This document shows positions 26,572-29,216 of a stretch of DNA of 29,216 nt, one piece after another. The notes under the pieces are model-generated. The model saw only the letters and a list, made by a program, of their open reading frames with translations. It did no database searches and had not been told where the DNA came from. The DNA comes from UBA2450 sp045132035. GTDB taxonomy: Bacteria > Bacillota_I > Bacilli_A > RFN20 > CAG-826. The position numbers were made by a program, and so were the translations under genes. Position 1 is the stretch's first letter, and each line of letters begins with the position of its first letter. The stretch covers positions 1 through 29,216 of the forward strand of contig JBGURM010000099.1 of NCBI GenBank assembly GCA_045132035.1, in the 5' to 3' direction.

Positions 26572-28104
26572 TTATTTTCTTCCTAAAGCATTATTGGAGT
26601 CATTAATACGAGATTGCAATGTTGAACGGAAAGCATCGACTAGTTCTTGTCCTTTAGCGTCTCTTCTAGACCAGAATTTTGTTTCACCAACAACACTTGC
26701 CCAATCGAGTTTATATTCATTTGTTAAAATACGGGTTTCGGTTTTTGCTCTTCCACCAATTCTATCGTTTTCAGATGTTCCGTTGATGACATCAAGGAAA
26801 ACAGACAAATTAGATGGAGTGGCAGATATTTTTGAACCATCGTAAGTAGTAATTTGTTTTTCACCATAGGCAACATATTCGTCTTCCATATGTTTTAAAT
26901 TTGGAACTTGTGTTCCTTTTTTATAAAGTTCACGTTGAGCTTCTTCTGAAGTTGTTAACCATTTACAGAACTTCAAAGCAGCAGCACGTTGTAAATTACT
27001 TGTTGTGTCTTTAGCGGAAATGCAATATCCAGCAGATCCAATTTGTCCACAGCTATATCCATCATCTTCTGTTCCATAAACTTTATCGGCACCAGGACCA
27101 TATGGAACAGGTAATAGCTTAACTTCAAACCCCATTCCACGAGGATTTTCAGCTGTAACGCCCCAGAAGTTTTCACAATCCCATGGACCAAAGAATGAGA
27201 ACATTGATGTTTGGGCAACGAAAGAGTTGTAACCTTTTGTTGTATCACTTCCAGCTGCGCCCGCCATTAAAGAATGTTCGAAAGCAAGAGAATGCATAAA
27301 ATCAAGGGCATCAGCAAATTGAGGCTCATCAATTCTTGATTCTGTTCCATCATCATTTAAGAAGTCAGCGTTATTTGAGAATAAAGCTGGATTGAGTTCA
27401 TAGTGAGACAAAAATTGTTTACTATTTTTCTTACACCATGGTTGGATTAAGTGACCTAATTCAATGAATTTTTCCCAAGTCATTGCAACTTTGTCATTGA
27501 GATATTCGGAATATATTTGTTCATATGTAATTCCTTCAGTTTCTTTACATGCTTTTTTAAGCAAGTCTTCGTTATAACAAAGAGTAAATGTTGAGATATC
27601 TTTTGGAAGAGCGTATAGGCCTGCACCTTCGCTTTTACCAACTAATTTTGTTTCTCTATTATATAAATATCTTTCATATGCATCTTCCCAAACATCACTG
27701 ATTTCTTCATCAGTAATATATTTTGAGAAATCCCAAATAACACCAGTATATGCATATCTATAGAAATCTGTGTCAGGTAAGAAGAATAAATCAGGAAGAT
27801 TGTTTGCAGAGTTTGTTAATTTAGTTAAATAAGAAGAAGATGGATGACATGTATATACAACATTAATGTTTGGATCAACTTCTTCTGAAAATGTTTTTGC
27901 GATATTTGTAAAAATAATTTCGGCTGCTCTACCACCCCAAGTCCACCAACGAATAGTGACCTTTTCATCTATATTAATTTCGTTATTGTTTGCGTCATAC
28001 CATTGGTCAATGTTTGCGTCCCAAACAATTTGAGAAACGTGCACGCCACAGCTTGAAAACGAAAACGGAATAACAAGCAATAAAGCAAATAACTTTTTAT
28101 TCAT
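26572..28104 (-). CDS. Sugar ABC transporter substrate-binding lipoprotein
   Basis: 510 residues from the ATG at 28104, first gene of unit 1. An in-frame GTG at 28113 is rejected as start because it lies in the ribosome site GAGGTG, which is 6 bases from this ATG. Signal peptide with lipobox FSSC (Cys19), so it is tethered outside the membrane. The mature protein is a family 1 extracellular solute-binding protein: a beta strand opening VTIRWWTWGG, 'LPDLFFLP' and a C-terminal helical lobe with 'AALKFCKWLTTSEEAQ'. At about 510 residues it is larger than the usual 400-450. An Asp-rich loop (YGTEDDGYSCGQ) may bind metal or ligand. It delivers glycan oligomers to the two permeases. Expression probably responds to the palindromic sites upstream. 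Confidence 0.92.
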   Translation of the reverse strand: MNKKLFALLLVIPFSFSSCGVHVSQIVWDANIDQWYDANNNEINIDEKVTIRWWTWGGRAAEIIFTNIAKTFSEEVDPNINVVYTCHPSSSYLTKLTNSANNLPDLFFLPDTDFYRYAYTGVIWDFSKYITDEEISDVWEDAYERYLYNRETKLVGKSEGAGLYALPKDISTFTLCYNEDLLKKACKETEGITYEQIYSEYLNDKVAMTWEKFIELGHLIQPWCKKNSKQFLSHYELNPALFSNNADFLNDDGTESRIDEPQFADALDFMHSLAFEHSLMAGAAGSDTTKGYNSFVAQTSMFSFFGPWDCENFWGVTAENPRGMGFEVKLLPVPYGPGADKVYGTEDDGYSCGQIGSAGYCISAKDTTSNLQRAAALKFCKWLTTSEEAQRELYKKGTQVPNLKHMEDEYVAYGEKQITTYDGSKISATPSNLSVFLDVINGTSENDRIGGRAKTETRILTNEYKLDWASVVGETKFWSRRDAKGQELVDAFRSTLQSRINDSNNALGRK

Positions 28105-28149
28105 ACAAAACACCTCATATCAAAAGCAAAAATGCTTCTATACAAAATT

Positions 28150-28177
28150 ACTATAGCAAAAAGCGAAATAAAGTTAA
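28150..28177 (-). promoter_or_regulatory. Promoter of unit 1
   Basis: On the minus strand, TTAACT (28172-28177) and TATAGT (28150-28155) are spaced by 16 bases, about 46 bases upstream of the binding-protein start. The perfect palindrome at 28186-28198 begins 8 bases upstream of the -35. Confidence 0.5.
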
Positions 28178-28185
28178 ATAATTTT

Positions 28186-28198
28186 GAAAATAATTTTC
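28186..28198. promoter_or_regulatory. Palindromic operator-like site (perfect copy)
   Basis: GAAAATAATTTTC, identical to 11264-11276. It sits just upstream of the unit 1 -35 box, a position that would suit an activator or an upstream repressor site. Confidence 0.5.
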
Positions 28199-28215
28199 TT
28201 TTTTTTGAGTATTTT

Positions 28216-28228
28216 GAAAATAATTCCA
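28216..28228. promoter_or_regulatory. Palindromic operator-like site (half-degenerate)
   Basis: GAAAATAATTCCA keeps the left half of the palindrome and two bases of the right. Its centre is 30 bp (about three helical turns) from the perfect copy, which could allow cooperative binding. Confidence 0.3.
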
Positions 28229-28289
28229 GTTACACATACATGATATCTTTTATAACAATTAAAAATAACAATGTAATTCTATAAAACGT

Positions 28290-28307
28290 ACACTACACAC
28301 ACTACAC
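28290..28307. repeat. Tandem duplication of ACACTACAC
   Basis: The 9-base word ACACTACAC occurs twice in immediate succession (28290-28298, 28299-28307) in the middle of the divergent control region. It stands out from the A/T-rich surroundings. Function unknown; it could be a second binding site. Confidence 0.5.
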
Positions 28308-28342
28308 AGCGCATATAGAAAGCACATTTTTTGACTTTTTTT

Positions 28343-28355
28343 GAAAATTATTTTT
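28343..28355. promoter_or_regulatory. Palindromic operator-like site near ATPase promoter
   Basis: GAAAATTATTTTT matches GAAAAT-N-ATTTTC at 12 of 13 positions. It lies upstream of the TATAAT at 28388, and within the spacer of an alternative weak promoter starting at TTGACT (28331-28336). Confidence 0.35.
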
Positions 28356-28364
28356 ATTTTTCTT

Positions 28365-28393
28365 TTCATTTTTGCCATTTCTTTGAATATAAT
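28365..28393 (+). promoter_or_regulatory. Candidate promoter of the ATPase gene
   Basis: A perfect TATAAT (28388-28393) lies 25 bases before the ATG. The region 17 bases upstream (TTCATT, 28365-28370) is a poor -35, so activation or an extended element may be needed. Confidence 0.4.
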
Positions 28394-28418
28394 AAAGTAG
28401 TTAGGATTGGTCTTTAAT

Positions 28419-29216
28419 ATGGCAAATGTAAAATTTGTTAATGTGAACAAAATTTATGACAATAATGTTCAAGCTGTTTTTGATTTTAATTTAGATGTGA
28501 AGGATAAAGAATTTATCGTTCTAGTCGGTCCATCTGGCTGTGGAAAATCAACCACCCTTAGAATGCTCGCTGGATTAGAAGAAATTACAAGTGGCGAAAT
28601 CATTATTGATGGAACAGTAGTAAATGATGTTCATCCAAAGAATAGAGACATTGCAATGGTCTTCCAAAACTATGCCTTATATCCACATATGACTGTCTTT
28701 GATAATATGGCATTTGCTTTAAAAATGAAAAACCTTCCTAAAGAAGAAATCGTTAAAAGGGTTAATGAAGCCGCTAATATATTAGCGCTTGAAGAATATT
28801 TAAGAAGAAAACCAAAAGCACTTTCTGGCGGACAACGTCAAAGAGTGGCGTTAGGTAGAGCGATTGTTAGAACTCCAAAGGTTTTCTTGATGGATGAACC
28901 ATTAAGTAACTTGGACGCTAAATTACGTGTTCAAATGCGTTCTGAAATTATTAAGATTCATAAAAAGGTTAACGCTACTACTATTTACGTTACCCACGAC
29001 CAAACCGAAGCGATGACTATGGCGGATCGTATTGTCATTATGAAAGATGGCTATATTCAACAAATTGGAACTCCTAAAGAAGTGTATAACAATCCAAACA
29101 ATATGTTCGTTGGTGGATTTATTGGCAACCCTGCAATGAATTTCTTAAATTGCAAATTTAAAAATGGCGAATTATATGTCACTGGCGAAAACGATGATAT
29201 CAAAGTTAAACTCGAC
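28419..29216 (+). CDS. ugpC: Sugar ABC transporter ATP-binding protein (MsmK/UgpC/MalK type), partial
   Basis: 266 residues are visible; the gene continues past the right edge (family length about 360-370), so the C-terminal regulatory OB-type domain is cut. All ATPase motifs are intact: Walker A GPSGCGKST (37-45), Q-loop Gln83, signature LSGGQ (135-139), Walker B VFLMDEP (155-161) and switch His193. Such ATPases power CUT1 sugar importers and often serve several transporters in one cell. It is divergent from the binding-protein/permease operon, which has no ATPase of its own, and shares its control region, so it is the likely energiser of that system. The start ATG has AGGA 12 bases upstream, a somewhat long spacing. 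Confidence 0.95.
   Translation, partial: MANVKFVNVNKIYDNNVQAVFDFNLDVKDKEFIVLVGPSGCGKSTTLRMLAGLEEITSGEIIIDGTVVNDVHPKNRDIAMVFQNYALYPHMTVFDNMAFALKMKNLPKEEIVKRVNEAANILALEEYLRRKPKALSGGQRQRVALGRAIVRTPKVFLMDEPLSNLDAKLRVQMRSEIIKIHKKVNATTIYVTHDQTEAMTMADRIVIMKDGYIQQIGTPKEVYNNPNNMFVGGFIGNPAMNFLNCKFKNGELYVTGENDDIKVKLD

Larger units (their letters stand above)
28105..28418. other. Divergent control region between transporter operon and ATPase gene
   Basis: These 314 bases hold no convincing gene. They contain a promoter for each direction, three copies of the GAAAAT-N-ATTTTC type palindrome and a tandem 9-base repeat, each listed separately. A 63-codon reading frame on the minus strand overlaps the promoter of the ATPase and has no supporting features. 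Confidence 0.7.

Noticed and set aside
28105..28113. GTG start for the substrate-binding protein at 28113
   Set aside because: The codon overlaps the GAGGTG ribosome site, and the ATG at 28104 is correctly spaced and gives a standard lipoprotein signal.
28259..28450. 63-codon ORF on the minus strand across the divergent control region
   Set aside because: It overlaps the start of the ATPase gene in antisense, is rich in Lys/Phe/Ile as expected of A/T-rich DNA, and covers promoter and operator-like sites.

Overview
The window looks like part of a low-GC, monoderm Bacillota genome, probably an uncultured gut Bacilli or Mollicutes-related lineage. That placement rests on A+T-rich intergenic DNA, strong AGGAGG-type ribosome sites, TATAAT-type promoters, lipobox signal peptides and a CUT1-type sugar ABC transporter. 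No database search was possible, so the taxon is an inference. None of the large exported proteins ends in an LPXTG motif or a C-terminal membrane anchor; they are held by an N-terminal lipid or membrane segment, or are secreted.

Almost the whole window is one glycan-capture and degradation locus read on the minus strand, arranged as two transcription units. Unit 1 (28104 down to 11354) encodes a sugar-binding lipoprotein, two permeases, a CBM9/DOMON-like surface protein, three tandem GH43-type paralogues (two lipoproteins with damaged catalytic residues, then one signal-less protein with an intact triad), and a Cys-rich beta-helix lipoprotein. It ends at a good intrinsic terminator (11294-11330). 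Unit 2 starts at its own promoter (11192-11221). It encodes four exported proteins: a beta-helix protein, a beta-helix plus sialidase-fold propeller, a LamG-like plus SGNH esterase protein, and a smaller beta-helix protein. A small XRE-type HTH gene with its own promoter lies at the left edge. The transporter ATPase (MsmK/UgpC type, cut by the right edge) is divergent from unit 1.

The promoter regions of unit 1, unit 2 and the ATPase all carry copies of a 13-bp palindrome, GAAAAT-N-ATTTTC. This suggests one regulator controls the locus.

Proposed working model (inference): beta-helix proteins, CBM-like proteins and catalytically degenerate GH43 lipoproteins bind a polysaccharide at the surface. 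The propeller hydrolase and the SGNH esterase trim it, the ABC system imports oligosaccharides, and the signal-less GH43 enzyme cleaves them inside the cell. GH43 plus a GH93-like propeller plus an esterase fits an acylated arabinose-containing plant glycan, but the substrate is not established.
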